Shown: positions 25,518-34,847, counted from the stretch's first letter. The stretch is 64,000 nt of DNA from Dehalococcoidia bacterium (GCA_020853755.1 JADYYG010000009.1:50779-114778); one strand, 5' to 3'. Notes: generated by a model from the sequence alone, not told the origin. Translations and numbers: made by a program.

Positions 25518-26159
25518 TTATCCGGCTACTACCGTCGCCGCTGGTGTGGCTTGGATGACAGGCTGTCGCCAGCCCGACTTGCGGGCCTCCAGCAGCCGCC
25601 AGACGGCGACGCCCGCGACCGCAGCGAGGGCGTGCTGGAAGTCGAACAGCCGGTGCCAGAGGGCGATTCGCCAGGCGAAGAAGACAACGAGGGTCAGGAA
25701 TCCAGCCGTTCGCCAGCGGAACGGGAGGGTGCAGAGGAACGCTGTCATGCAGGCGAATCCCCCGCAACTCGACCCAGAGTCGGGCGTGCGGGCGAGCTGC
25801 GCGGCGGCACTGTTGCCGAGCCATCCAGCCGCCTGCAAGAAGAATAGCGCCGGCAATGTGCTCAGCCAGTCTCCAGTGAAGAACAGGGTGACGGCCCGGC
25901 GTGTCCCTTCGCGCAATTCATAGACGGGGACGACCAGCGTCGTCAGCCCGAGGACCGTCGGCGAGAACCCGGGACTGGTCTGAATAAATGGGCTGACAAC
26001 GATCCGGTAAACCTCGAACCGTTCGAGCGCCTGCCAGTCCAGAGCGAGGTGGCGCTGCAGTTCGGGAAAGAGTGAGTGGTCATAGGCGGTGGCGGCTTCA
26101 AGCGCCACGGTGCTGAGCGCGAGCGCGATTCCGAACCACGGGACGCGCACCGCCTTCAT
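25518..26159 (-). CDS. Rhomboid-like membrane protein
   Basis: 213 residues, about six hydrophobic segments. The layout resembles rhomboid-like (Rhomboid_2-type) proteins: a periplasmic-side loop after the first helix, SGSSCGGFACMTAFL (Ser/Cys-Gly cluster about 128-142) where the catalytic Ser would be, and FDFQHALAAVAGV with His in the last helix. The canonical GxSG reads SSCGG, so protease activity is uncertain. Its ATG overlaps the mprF stop by 4 bp, so it is translationally coupled to MprF. That suggests a role in the same membrane-lipid system. Confidence 0.75.
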   Translation of the reverse strand: MKAVRVPWFGIALALSTVALEAATAYDHSLFPELQRHLALDWQALERFEVYRIVVSPFIQTSPGFSPTVLGLTTLVVPVYELREGTRRAVTLFFTGDWLSTLPALFFLQAAGWLGNSAAAQLARTPDSGSSCGGFACMTAFLCTLPFRWRTAGFLTLVVFFAWRIALWHRLFDFQHALAAVAGVAVWRLLEARKSGWRQPVIQATPAATVVAG

Positions 26160-28912
26160 CCAGCGGCTTCCGAGGTGGCGGGCTTCACGATCCCATCATG
26201 CCGCCGCGGACCGAAATGAAACGGTAATTGCCCGGAGAGTTCCCCGGCACGTGTGACGGCCAGTGCGAGCGCTGGAAGCTGGACTTCGCTGCGATAGCAG
26301 AGATACCGCGGTTGCCACTCAGGCTTCCACTTGTCCTTGAACGCTCGCAGGCCCTGGAAGTTGAAGGCGCGGCCGCCGCGCTCGTAGAGCTGGCGAAGGG
26401 CGATACCCGTGAGGCCCCCGGCTTCGACGTTCGCGAGCGGCGCCAGGCCAAGGTTCATGCCCGTCAAACCTCGCGAGCGGAAGTGCTCGATGAGCCCCAC
26501 AAAGAGGAAGTCCATCGCGCCGTCCTCAGCGTCCGGACGGCGGCGCATCAGGTCGAAGTTGCCATCCGGGCTGTTGTAGGCCGGGATCAGGTTGGCGAAC
26601 GCCTCGATCCGGCCGGCAGGGGCCCTGACGACAGCTACATCGCTCGAACGGATGGAGTCTGGGGTGAACATCCCGAGGGTGAACGCACGTTCGCGGTGGC
26701 CGCCGTCCTCCAGCCAGGCGTCCGAGATCTCCCGGAGTTCGGCCAGCGTGGCATCGTCGATGGGTGCAGCGATGATGTCGAAGCGGAAACCGTCCCGCTC
26801 GAAATGGTTGACGGTGTTGCGCAGGTGTTTGAACGACTTCCCGGTGAGGGCGAACTCCTGTACGGGGATCACGGCTTCTTCGCCGATCTTGAGCGCCTGC
26901 AGCCCGGCATCCTGGAGTTCTGCGGCGCCCGGCACGGTCGCCTGGTGGAAGCAAAACGCCCAGCCATTCAAGTCGCAGAACTCGGCGAATTCGTGCACCA
27001 CGCGCCGGCGTGCCCCGGGCTCGCCGATGGGTTCGCCGAGGGCCACGGCGGCGTGCCCTACAACGCGGTAGCCGATAAATGCCTCCCCTTCGGAAGCGAA
27101 GAAGTAGGACTTATCCGGCAGCAGGTGGAAGTGGGCGATGGATGTGGCCGCGTACCGATCCAGCATAGCCGCGACCCGGCGGCGGTCTTCGCGTCCTCCC
27201 GTTCGGCGCAGGATCACCGGGTGAAGCAGGTGGTAGGCGCTGATAAGGAAGACGGCGATCGCGCTTACCCGGACGGAGTCGATGAACCACGCGCCGTGGC
27301 GCGTCACCGGGTCGATTGTGGTCGAGGGCAACACGAACAGGAGCCGGATGCCGTCTGTGAGTGACTCGGCGAAGGTGGTGGCGCCGGCGAAATGCCGATC
27401 CAGGAAGTACAGCCCGGCCACGCCGTAGGTGAGCACCCCGAGTTCTCCGAATGCCAGCCAGGCGACACCCTGGCGCGCCCGGGCCGGGTCGCTGCGCGCG
27501 GGAAACGAACGCGCGAAGGCAAGCAGCATGGCCAGGACCGCGCCGTTGGCGAGGATGCCAACGTATTCGACTCGCTTGAACGGATGGGCGACGAGGGCGG
27601 CGGCGATAGCCAACGTGGAGATAAGCCATGCCTGGCGCTTCCCATGCAGGAGCCCGAACGACGAAGCGATCAGCGCGATCCCGGCCGCCAGCAAGGCGTA
27701 GCGGGAGGATGTGACCGCTGCGTGGGGGATCGCTTCGTGGATTGGCCCGAGGCGTATCAATGGCCGGCGGTGTGCCGCCAGGAAGACGTTGAGCGCCCCG
27801 ACGGTTGCGGCGCCAGAGGCTACCAGCCTGCGGCGGACGAAACCGGGGAGCCCTGGCCGCACCTGGGTGTCGTCCCCGGCATTGCCGAGAAGATGGATGG
27901 TGACGGCTCCAGTCGTGAACGGGACCCAGGCTTCGAACACGCGGTAGACAACAACGACGAGCGTCGCGCTGCCGGTGCTGATCCCTGCCGTGGTGAGTGC
28001 CAGCCCGAGGCCGGCCTCGGCAAACCCAAGGCCCGCGGGCAGGAAGCCCACCGTTGAGAATAGGACGCCGGCGACGTACGCCAGCATGGGGGTGACGAGC
28101 CCGGCCCGCCCGGTGAACGCGGAGAGCGTGGCCCAGAGCGTGAAAACGCCCACGACTTCGATGAGCACGGCGTAGGTCACAGGTGCGACGAACGCTTTTG
28201 GGTTCGCGGTTAGTGCTCGGATCGATTCATACAGCTCGCGCGGTGCTTCAGCCGGTACTGCCGGCTGTTCCCGTCCTACCAACCGTTGGAACCATTTCCA
28301 CGCTCGCCCGGGAAGGGCGTGAAGCCAGTAGAAGGCTCGCTCGCTCCGTAGCCCCGCAACGATCACTGCGATTGAACCTGCTGTGTAGAGGCCGAACACC
28401 CCGGCAGCAGCCAACTCGATGCCGTTGAGTTGCCCGGTGGCGAGCGCGGTGACGAGTGCGCCGGCCAGGATGACCGCGAAGATGAGATGCCCGAGTTGGG
28501 CAGTGATGAAGTAGCCGAGCACTGCAGGCGCCACGGGCTGCTCCGAGCGCCGCGCTTCGGCGACCATCAGGGGCATCCCGCCAAGCCCCCCCGAGTTGAC
28601 GATGGCCATATTCGAGAAGTGGATCGCCGGGGAAAGCAGCAGCCCGCGCCGCCAGCTCAGCGAGAAGCCGACGGCCCGAAGCGAAGAGCGGAGGAGTCCG
28701 GTGTAAGCGGCGAGGTACAGCACACTGCCGGCGGCGGCGAGGACCAGGTAGCGAGGGTTCGCCGCGCGGGCCGCGTTCCCGGCCGGGGAGATCTCGGCGC
28801 GATTGAGATAGACGAAGGCGGCGCCGAGGGCGAAGGCCAGGACCGTGAACGCGAGCCGCAGCCGCTGCCCGCCTGTGCGTCCCGTCGATTCCGATGCCGG
28901 GGATGCCGCCAT
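26156..28912 (-). CDS. mprF: Bifunctional lysylphosphatidylglycerol flippase/synthetase
   Basis: 918 residues. An N-terminal flippase block (about 20-330, UPF0104-type helices such as LAAAGSVLYLAAYTGLLRSSL and ATLVVVVYRVFEAWVPF) is followed by a second membrane block (about 375-565). The C-terminal DUF2156 synthase domain (about 580-900) contains FASEGEAFIGYRVVG, FEFCDLNGWAFCF-like EFCDLNGWAFCFHQ, LRNTVNHFERDGF, DFLFVGLIEH and a final KWKPEWQPRYLCY. MprF transfers an amino acid (often lysine or alanine) from tRNA to phosphatidylglycerol and flips it outward, reducing negative charge and resisting cationic peptides. Amino-acid specificity cannot be read. A downstream rhomboid-like gene is coupled to it. 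Confidence 0.93.
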   Translation of the reverse strand: MAASPASESTGRTGGQRLRLAFTVLAFALGAAFVYLNRAEISPAGNAARAANPRYLVLAAAGSVLYLAAYTGLLRSSLRAVGFSLSWRRGLLLSPAIHFSNMAIVNSGGLGGMPLMVAEARRSEQPVAPAVLGYFITAQLGHLIFAVILAGALVTALATGQLNGIELAAAGVFGLYTAGSIAVIVAGLRSERAFYWLHALPGRAWKWFQRLVGREQPAVPAEAPRELYESIRALTANPKAFVAPVTYAVLIEVVGVFTLWATLSAFTGRAGLVTPMLAYVAGVLFSTVGFLPAGLGFAEAGLGLALTTAGISTGSATLVVVVYRVFEAWVPFTTGAVTIHLLGNAGDDTQVRPGLPGFVRRRLVASGAATVGALNVFLAAHRRPLIRLGPIHEAIPHAAVTSSRYALLAAGIALIASSFGLLHGKRQAWLISTLAIAAALVAHPFKRVEYVGILANGAVLAMLLAFARSFPARSDPARARQGVAWLAFGELGVLTYGVAGLYFLDRHFAGATTFAESLTDGIRLLFVLPSTTIDPVTRHGAWFIDSVRVSAIAVFLISAYHLLHPVILRRTGGREDRRRVAAMLDRYAATSIAHFHLLPDKSYFFASEGEAFIGYRVVGHAAVALGEPIGEPGARRRVVHEFAEFCDLNGWAFCFHQATVPGAAELQDAGLQALKIGEEAVIPVQEFALTGKSFKHLRNTVNHFERDGFRFDIIAAPIDDATLAELREISDAWLEDGGHRERAFTLGMFTPDSIRSSDVAVVRAPAGRIEAFANLIPAYNSPDGNFDLMRRRPDAEDGAMDFLFVGLIEHFRSRGLTGMNLGLAPLANVEAGGLTGIALRQLYERGGRAFNFQGLRAFKDKWKPEWQPRYLCYRSEVQLPALALAVTRAGELSGQLPFHFGPRRHDGIVKPATSEAAG

Positions 28913-28971
28913 GGGCGCTAATGGTATTCCCGCGCCTCTTACGTGGGACGGAGCCGCCGTTTCGCGGGCGC

Positions 28972-29003
28972 GAAGAAGGCCCGTTTTCCGCCGGGCCTTC
29001 TTC
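28972..29003 (-). terminator. Hairpin terminator after the HD-GYP gene
   Basis: A perfect 12-bp stem, GAAGAAGGCCCG with CGGGCCTTCTTC, around an 8-base loop. It lies between the HD-GYP gene (minus strand, ends 29039) and the start of mprF at 28912. It separates two same-strand units. Confidence 0.78.
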
Positions 29004-29038
29004 AGAGAAGCGGGTTGCCTGAGCGCTCCGGACGCTCG

Positions 29039-30385
29039 TCAGGCTTCTGTGGGTGCTGCCACGTCTTCGAAACGGGCAAGCAGGTAAGGGTCGAAGCGGG
29101 TTCCCGAGAGCCCCTGCATGACCTCGAGCGCTTCCGAGCGCGGCATCGCCCGGCGGTAGGGGCGGTCGCTGGTAAGCGCGTCGAAGGCTTCGCACATGCC
29201 GATGATCTGGGCTTCGGCGGGTACCTCGGCGCCTTCGAGCATGCCGGGATAGCCCTTGCCGTCGATGCGTTCGTGGTGGCATCCCACCCACCAGGCGGCG
29301 GCGCCCAGCCCGGGCACTTCGCTGAGGATGTCACGCGCGTAGACCGGGTGGAGTTGGACAGTCGACATTTCATCGACACTCAGAATGTCTGGCTTGCTGA
29401 GGTAGTGGACAGGCACGCCAAGCGTCCCGACGTCCTGGAGGAGCGCGGCCACCTTCACGAGGTCGGCGCGGCGCTCGGTCATGTCGCATTGCAGGCTGAC
29501 CCGGCGGGCCATGTCGGCGATGCGGCGGCCGCGGCCATGCTCTCGTCCGTTGCGGGCGTCCACCACGTCGCTGATCACTGCCAGGAAATCGAAGAGGTCA
29601 TCGCGGCCAAGCATCCCGCCGTAGTTGAGAGACATCAGGGCGGATGGCAGGTCGTTGTCGTACAGGCCAAGCCAGAAGTCATCGCGGCCGGCGATCTCCG
29701 CCATCCGCCGCGCGAGCTCAGGGTCGATTTCGCTGCCCGCCATGTCAAGGATCATGCCCGGGCCTTTGCGCCGGATGACCAGTGGGGATGTTTCGGCATC
29801 GATCAGGGACTCGACGCGGTCGGCCAGCGTGACGATGCGCGAGACGAGGGGTACGCGCTCCCCCGGTTCCGCGCCGGGCATGCCTGAACCGTCCCAGCAG
29901 TCATGATGCGTGGCGACGGCCCGTGCAACAGCGTCACTGAGGCCAAGGCGCCGAACAATGCGGGCGCCCTCTTCACAATGCTGGGCGATCGCCTCAACCA
30001 TTTCGGTCCAACCGCCGGCAGGCGCCTGGCTGAGGACCTCCACGCTGCGCGAGGTTCCGGCGATGAGCCGCGCACCATCGGTCGTGTCGACCCGGTGCAG
30101 GAGGTTGCTCGATGCCATGCCGACGTCGTGCAACAGACAGCCGAAGAACACTTCTTCGATTCGCTGAGCGTCGAGGTTCAGTTCGCTCGCGAGGAAGACG
30201 CCGACATAGGCGACGCGCTGGGCGTGGCCCGCCCGCCGGCCTTCGGCGAGGTCGAGCGCCCGGCTGAGCGCCGTAAGCAGCGTCCCGCGGCTGAGCCTTG
30301 GAACCCCCGAGAGGCCAGCATCATCGTAGAGCGACGGGTCGAGGAAGTCCGCCTTCACCGTCTGAATCTGGGCGTTGGAAGCCAT
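29039..30385 (-). CDS. Double-HD / HD-GYP domain protein (c-di-GMP phosphodiesterase-like)
   Basis: 448 residues from the ATG at 30385. Two HD-type domains. The first (about 45-230) has His86-Asp87 in LLHDVG and HH 160-161, but GSGMP in place of GYP. The second (about 265-440) has an intact HHERIDGKGYP (370-380), but the HD pair is Gln317-Asp318. HD-GYP proteins hydrolyse cyclic di-GMP with a binuclear metal site; here each half lacks part of the signature, so activity may be split, altered or lost. No signal peptide or transmembrane segment. The 260-bp region upstream (30386-30645) is divergent with the CBS gene and non-coding; I see no clear element in it. Confidence 0.9.
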   Translation of the reverse strand: MASNAQIQTVKADFLDPSLYDDAGLSGVPRLSRGTLLTALSRALDLAEGRRAGHAQRVAYVGVFLASELNLDAQRIEEVFFGCLLHDVGMASSNLLHRVDTTDGARLIAGTSRSVEVLSQAPAGGWTEMVEAIAQHCEEGARIVRRLGLSDAVARAVATHHDCWDGSGMPGAEPGERVPLVSRIVTLADRVESLIDAETSPLVIRRKGPGMILDMAGSEIDPELARRMAEIAGRDDFWLGLYDNDLPSALMSLNYGGMLGRDDLFDFLAVISDVVDARNGREHGRGRRIADMARRVSLQCDMTERRADLVKVAALLQDVGTLGVPVHYLSKPDILSVDEMSTVQLHPVYARDILSEVPGLGAAAWWVGCHHERIDGKGYPGMLEGAEVPAEAQIIGMCEAFDALTSDRPYRRAMPRSEALEVMQGLSGTRFDPYLLARFEDVAAPTEA

Positions 30386-30645
30386 GAGCCACCGTTCTCC
30401 GCGGCGATGCGCCGATACCGGAAATATCGACCAGCCCCTCAGGGCGCATAGGGAGAAGATGGTTAGGGCTCGCTGAAATAGGGAAGAGTCGTAGGGTGCA
30501 TTCACAGGATCGAACGGCGGGTTCCCCTATCCCGCTTGGAGGCCCCCTGCACGACCCTCACAAAGGGGATACACTGGAACTCAGCGCGCAGTGCCTCTCA
30601 GGGACACCCCCGCGTGAATATTGCCAAGGCGACGAATAGACAGAG

Positions 30646-31119
30646 ATGGATCGCTCCCGGCTAAGCCGGTTTGTCAATCAGCCTCTGAGTGAGCTGCCGC
30701 TCGAAGAGCCAGCCGTCGTCTCCCCTTTTATCACCGTACGCACCGCCGTAACCGCCATGCAGCAGGGTTCGCGTTCGTGCGTCATCGCGGTGGAAGCAGG
30801 GGAAGTGGTGGGAATCTTCACCGAGGGAGATGTCGTGAGGCGCTGCATGGCCGATGGTTTTGATTGGGACCAGCCCCTGGCTGACTCCGTCATGACCCGG
30901 AATCCGCGCACGATCGCTTCAGACCGGTCAATCGCTGACGCCGTATTGGAGATGCAGGAGCACCAACACCGGATGCTCCCCGTCCTCACTGGCGGTGCGG
31001 TGGTGGGACTTGTCCGGCTGGGCGAACTCATCCGGCACCTTGCCGAAGCGTACCCGGAAGACGTACTCAACCTGCCTCCTCACCTTCACCAGGTGATGGA
31101 GAGACCAGAGGGTGGATAG
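30646..31119 (+). CDS. CBS-pair domain protein
   Basis: 157 residues, essentially two CBS domains (about 20-80 and 85-145): VRTAVTAMQQGSRSCVIAV, VVGIFTEGDVVRRCM, DSVMTRNPRTIASDRSIADAVLEM, HRMLPVLTGGAVVGLVRLGELI. CBS pairs typically bind AMP, ADP, ATP or SAM and regulate partner proteins. The gene lies 9 bp upstream of korA, and a second CBS protein follows korB, so it may tune the 2-oxoacid oxidoreductase to energy state. That link is inference. Confidence 0.93.
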   Translation: MDRSRLSRFVNQPLSELPLEEPAVVSPFITVRTAVTAMQQGSRSCVIAVEAGEVVGIFTEGDVVRRCMADGFDWDQPLADSVMTRNPRTIASDRSIADAVLEMQEHQHRMLPVLTGGAVVGLVRLGELIRHLAEAYPEDVLNLPPHLHQVMERPEGG

Positions 31120-31128
31120 CAGAGCTCC

Positions 31129-33036
31129 ATGACCACTGAATCGCCAACGCGCCCCGAACACGCTGTCGAGGAACTCGATCGCGTGACCATTCGCTTCGCC
31201 GGTGACTCCGGCGACGGTATGCAGTTAACGGGAACCCAGTTCACCAAAACCGCAGCCGTGTTTGGCAACGACCTGGCCACACTCCCCGACTTTCCGGCCG
31301 AAATTCGGGCCCCAACGGGATCGCTTCCCGGCGTCTCGGGCTTCCAGCTGTCCTTCTCGGCCAGCGATATCTACACACCCGGCGACCGCCCGGACGTGCT
31401 CGTCGCGATGAACCCGGCCGCGCTCAAAACGAACATCGGCGATCTTCGCCGCGGCGGCCTGCTCATCGTCGATGAGAATGAGTTCGAGCCGACGAACCTG
31501 AAGAAGGCATCGTACGCAGAGAACCCGCTCGGCGATGGCTCGCTTTCGAACTACCAGGTGATCCCGATTGAGATCACCCGGCTGAACGAACTCGCCCTCG
31601 AAGGCCTCCCGCTGAACGCCAAGGACAAGTTCCGCAGCCGGAACTTCTGGGCCCTCGGCCTCGTCCTCTGGCTGTACGGCCGCTCGATGGACACCACCAT
31701 CAAGTGGGCCACAGAGCAGTTTGGCCGCCGCCCAGAGATCCTCGAGGCGAACCTCCGCGCGTTGAAGGCCGGCCACAACTTCGGGGAGACGACTGAACTC
31801 TTCCGCGTGCAGTACAGCGTGCCGCCTGCGGTGGTTCCCCCGGGAACCTATCGCCACATCAGCGGCAACGAGGCGACCGCACTCGGCTTCGTCGCGGCCT
31901 CCGTCCTCAGCGACCTGCCGCTCTTCTACGGCAGCTACCCGATCACGCCTGCCTCGGACATCCTCCACGAACTTTCGAAGATGAAGTCGTTTGGCGTGAA
32001 GACGTTCCAGGCGGAGGACGAGATTGCCGCTATCGGCGCGACCATCGGCGCGGCATACGGCGGCCACCTCGGCCTGACCGGCACGAGCGGCCCGGGCCTC
32101 GCCCTCAAGAGCGAAGCGCTGAACCTCGCCGTCATGACCGAACTACCGATCGTCGTGGTCGACGTGCAGCGTGCGGGCCCAAGCACGGGTATGCCGACGA
32201 AGACCGAACAATCCGACCTGCTCCAGGCGATGTTCGGCCGGAACGGTGATAGCTACGTTGCTATCATCGCGCCGGCTACCCCGTCGGACTGCTTCTTCAT
32301 GGCCATCGAAGCCTTCCGCATCGCGCTGAAGTACATGGTTCCGGTGATCTTCTTGAGTGATGGCTACCTGGGCAACGGTTCGGAGCCCTGGCGCATCCCG
32401 GATAGCAGTTCCTTGCCCAAGATCACGTGGTCGTACGCGAAGGAAGATGGCGACTTCAGCCCCTACAAGCGCGACCCGAAGACGCTCGCGCGGCCGTGGG
32501 CTGTACCCGGCCAGAAGGGCCTCGAGCACCGCATCGGCGGCATCGAGAAGTCCGGACTGACGGGTGACATCAGCTATGCACCCCAGAACCACCACGAAAT
32601 GACCCTCGTCCGCAAGGCGCGTGTCGATGGCATTGTGCAGGACGTCCCGGACCTCGAGCTCTCGGGTCCCGCGGAAGGCGACCTGTTGCTCCTCGGCTGG
32701 GGCGGCACCTACGGCGCTATCACGAGCGCCGGCCAGGCGGCCCGCAAGAAGGGCCTGAGCGTGGCCACGGCCCACCTCCGCTACCTCAACCCGTTCCCGG
32801 CGAACCTGGAGAAGGTCCTCCGGAGCTATAAGAAGGTCATCATTCCCGAACTCAACACTGGCCAACTCTCGCTCCTCATTCGCGGGAAGTTCCTCATCGA
32901 CGCTATTCCCTTCAACAAGATCTCTGGTCAGCCGTTCAAGATCGTCGAGCTTGAGGGGAAGATCGACGAGGTGCTCGGGCGCAGCGGCCCGTACGTCATT
33001 GAGTTCGGCCATTCGTCGGCCGTTTCGGGAGGTTGA
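31129..33036 (+). CDS. korA: 2-oxoacid:ferredoxin oxidoreductase, gamma-alpha fusion subunit
   Basis: 635 residues. The gamma domain (about 10-190; ITIRFAGDSGDGMQLTG-type VTIRFAGDSGDGMQ, IRAPTGSLPGVSGFQL) is fused to the alpha/pyrophosphate-binding domain (about 225-630; GSYPITPASDILHELSK, EDEIAAIGATIGAAYGG, GTSGPGLALKSEALNLAVMTELPIVVVDVQR). With KorB it decarboxylates a 2-oxoacid, most likely 2-oxoglutarate, to acyl-CoA with reduction of ferredoxin, in oxidative or reductive TCA flux. Substrate preference (2-oxoglutarate over other oxoacids) is inferred. It is followed by korB, whose start lies 2 bp after the korA stop. Confidence 0.94.
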   Translation: MTTESPTRPEHAVEELDRVTIRFAGDSGDGMQLTGTQFTKTAAVFGNDLATLPDFPAEIRAPTGSLPGVSGFQLSFSASDIYTPGDRPDVLVAMNPAALKTNIGDLRRGGLLIVDENEFEPTNLKKASYAENPLGDGSLSNYQVIPIEITRLNELALEGLPLNAKDKFRSRNFWALGLVLWLYGRSMDTTIKWATEQFGRRPEILEANLRALKAGHNFGETTELFRVQYSVPPAVVPPGTYRHISGNEATALGFVAASVLSDLPLFYGSYPITPASDILHELSKMKSFGVKTFQAEDEIAAIGATIGAAYGGHLGLTGTSGPGLALKSEALNLAVMTELPIVVVDVQRAGPSTGMPTKTEQSDLLQAMFGRNGDSYVAIIAPATPSDCFFMAIEAFRIALKYMVPVIFLSDGYLGNGSEPWRIPDSSSLPKITWSYAKEDGDFSPYKRDPKTLARPWAVPGQKGLEHRIGGIEKSGLTGDISYAPQNHHEMTLVRKARVDGIVQDVPDLELSGPAEGDLLLLGWGGTYGAITSAGQAARKKGLSVATAHLRYLNPFPANLEKVLRSYKKVIIPELNTGQLSLLIRGKFLIDAIPFNKISGQPFKIVELEGKIDEVLGRSGPYVIEFGHSSAVSGG

Positions 33037-33038
33037 TC

Positions 33039-34079
33039 ATGACTGCCCCTGCTGCCAACAGCGACGGGATCATCGCCGGTAACCTGCCGGTTCTCACGCG
33101 CAAGGACTTCATCTCGGACCAGGAAGTGCGCTGGTGCCCCGGCTGCGGCGACTATTCGATCCTCGCCCAGATGCAGAAGATGCTCCCGGAGCTCCGCATC
33201 CCGCGCGAAAACATCGTCTTCATCAGCGGCATCGGCTGTTCGAGCCGGTTCCCGTACTACGTCGAAAGCTACGGCTTCCACAGCATCCACGGGCGAGCGC
33301 TGACGCTGGCCAGCGGCCTGAAGACTGCCCGGCCGGAGCTTTCGGTCTTCGTCATTACTGGTGACGGCGACGGCCTCTCCATCGGCGGCAACCACCTCCT
33401 CCATGCCATGCGGCGGAATGTCGACCTCAACGTCGTGCTGTTCAACAACCGCATCTATGGCCTCACGAAGGGCCAGTTCTCCCCGACCTCCGAGTTCGGC
33501 AAGGTCACCAAGTCATCGCCGTACGGCACCACCGAGCGCCCGCTGAACCCGATCCGGGTGGCGCTGGCCGCCGGGGCAACGTTCGTCGCGCGCTCCATCG
33601 ACCGCGACACCAAGCACCTCGAAGAGATGCTCTACCGGGCCGCACAGCACAAGGGGATCTCCTTCGTGGAGGTCTATCAGAACTGCAACATCTTTAACGA
33701 TGGCGCGTTCGCCGCCTTCACCGACAAGGAAGTCCGTCAGGATCGGATGATCTATCTCGAGAACGGGAAGCCGCTCCGGTTCGGCAAACAGAACGAACAC
33801 GGTATCCGCCTGAACGGCTTCCAGCTTGAAGTGGCCCTCAACGCCGAGTCCGACGAAGGGTTGATCGTCCACGACACGAACGCGTCGACCGTTTCGCTTG
33901 CGAACATCCTCGTTGGCATGGACTACCCCGAGTTCCCGGTCCCGATTGGCGTCTTCCGGGACATCGAAGCGCCTGTGTACGACCAGCTTGTGACGGAGCA
34001 GGTGGAGCAAGCGCAGGCAAAGGGCAAGGGGAGCCTCGAGGCGATCCTGCATGCCGGAGAGACCTGGGTGGTGGACTAA
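33039..34079 (+). CDS. korB: 2-oxoacid:ferredoxin oxidoreductase, beta (TPP) subunit
   Basis: 346 residues from the ATG at 33039, chosen over an in-frame TTG at 33033 because GGAGG (33028-33032) is correctly spaced for it. The chain has RWCPGCGDYSILAQ (Cys33, Cys36), the thiamine diphosphate motif GDGDGLSIGGNH (109-120) ending in NN, and GIGCSSRFPYY. Like two-subunit KORs it has no ferredoxin-like delta domain, so it carries a single 4Fe-4S cluster plus TPP. It works with KorA. Confidence 0.95.
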   Translation: MTAPAANSDGIIAGNLPVLTRKDFISDQEVRWCPGCGDYSILAQMQKMLPELRIPRENIVFISGIGCSSRFPYYVESYGFHSIHGRALTLASGLKTARPELSVFVITGDGDGLSIGGNHLLHAMRRNVDLNVVLFNNRIYGLTKGQFSPTSEFGKVTKSSPYGTTERPLNPIRVALAAGATFVARSIDRDTKHLEEMLYRAAQHKGISFVEVYQNCNIFNDGAFAAFTDKEVRQDRMIYLENGKPLRFGKQNEHGIRLNGFQLEVALNAESDEGLIVHDTNASTVSLANILVGMDYPEFPVPIGVFRDIEAPVYDQLVTEQVEQAQAKGKGSLEAILHAGETWVVD

Positions 34080-34162
34080 CCCAAGACCGTCCGCCCTCCC
34101 CGCCATTCGCTACGGTCAGGGCTCCACTCCGGGGCCCTGACGTGTTTAGAGAGGTGTTAGCG

Positions 34163-34726
34163 ATGGTTGCGAAGAAGAAGAACATCGTGTTCTGCCCGAG
34201 TTGCGGGTTCGAGAACATCGAAGGAAACGACAACTGTGAGAGTTGCCTGAGCGACCTCCGGAGTGTCGATGTCCCGGAGACCAGCCAGGTCGTCAGCGAA
34301 AGCGACCTCGTCACGCCTATCTCAGCGGTGCCAATGGCCCGGCCCTGCACTGTGGAACTCGGCGCAACTGTGCGTGAGGCGATAGCGGAGATGCACGAGG
34401 CGCCGAGCGGTGCGGTCGTCGTCGTCAACGAAGGGCGCTCGGTGGGTATTTTCACGATCCGAGACGTCCTCGACCGGACAGCCCTGAAGCCCGGTGTGCT
34501 CGATGAACCGATCGAGGCGTACATGACGCCAGACCCCGAGGCACTCAACGAAGATGACAGCATCGCCTTCGCCATTAACCGCATGGGCGATTGGGGGTTC
34601 CGGTTCATCCCGGTGACACGCGAAGGTGACCTGATTGGCATGATCACCGTGCGGGATGTCATCAATTGGGTGCAGGGCCGCTATCTCGGCCACGTCCTGG
34701 CGAAGCACGCGCGCGCCGGGGCCTGA
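34163..34726 (+). CDS. Zinc-ribbon CBS-pair protein
   Basis: 187 residues from the ATG at 34163; a GTG at 34142 in frame is possible but less well placed. An N-terminal zinc ribbon (Cys11, Cys14, Cys25, Cys28; FCPSCGFENIEGNDNCESC) is followed by a CBS pair (about 45-180) with VREAIAEMHEAPSGAVVVV, VGIFTIRDVLDR, EAYMTPDPEALNEDDSIAFAINRM and LIGMITVRDVINWV. The zinc ribbon suggests protein or nucleic-acid contact, the CBS pair nucleotide binding. It is 83 bp after korB and mirrors the CBS gene before korA. Confidence 0.92.
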   Translation: MVAKKKNIVFCPSCGFENIEGNDNCESCLSDLRSVDVPETSQVVSESDLVTPISAVPMARPCTVELGATVREAIAEMHEAPSGAVVVVNEGRSVGIFTIRDVLDRTALKPGVLDEPIEAYMTPDPEALNEDDSIAFAINRMGDWGFRFIPVTREGDLIGMITVRDVINWVQGRYLGHVLAKHARAGA

Positions 34727-34765
34727 GCGCGGCATCTGGCCTGACACCTCATGCCCGTTCTTTAG

Positions 34766-34815
34766 ATGCCAAGCCCTAGCCTATGGGTTGGCATTCCCGT
34801 ATGGTTTCAGGCATA
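34766..34815 (+). promoter_or_regulatory. Operator-like inverted repeats before the lysR gene
   Basis: Two inverted repeats in tandem. ATGCCAAGCCC (34766-34776) faces GGGTTGGCAT (34785-34794), near-perfect arms with one bulged base. TATG (34800-34803) faces CATA (34812-34815), fitting the T-N11-A half-site rule of LysR regulators. They lie 33-82 bp upstream of the lysR start, where autoregulatory sites usually are. Confidence 0.55.
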
Positions 34816-34847
34816 GGGAAGCTTTATCGCTTGTGGGTGAGCCATAC

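Noticed and set aside
26228..27364. A 378-residue plus-strand frame inside mprF
   Set aside because: Shadow frame; residues are biased (Arg, Asp, Val, Glu) and the DUF2156 domain is on the other strand.
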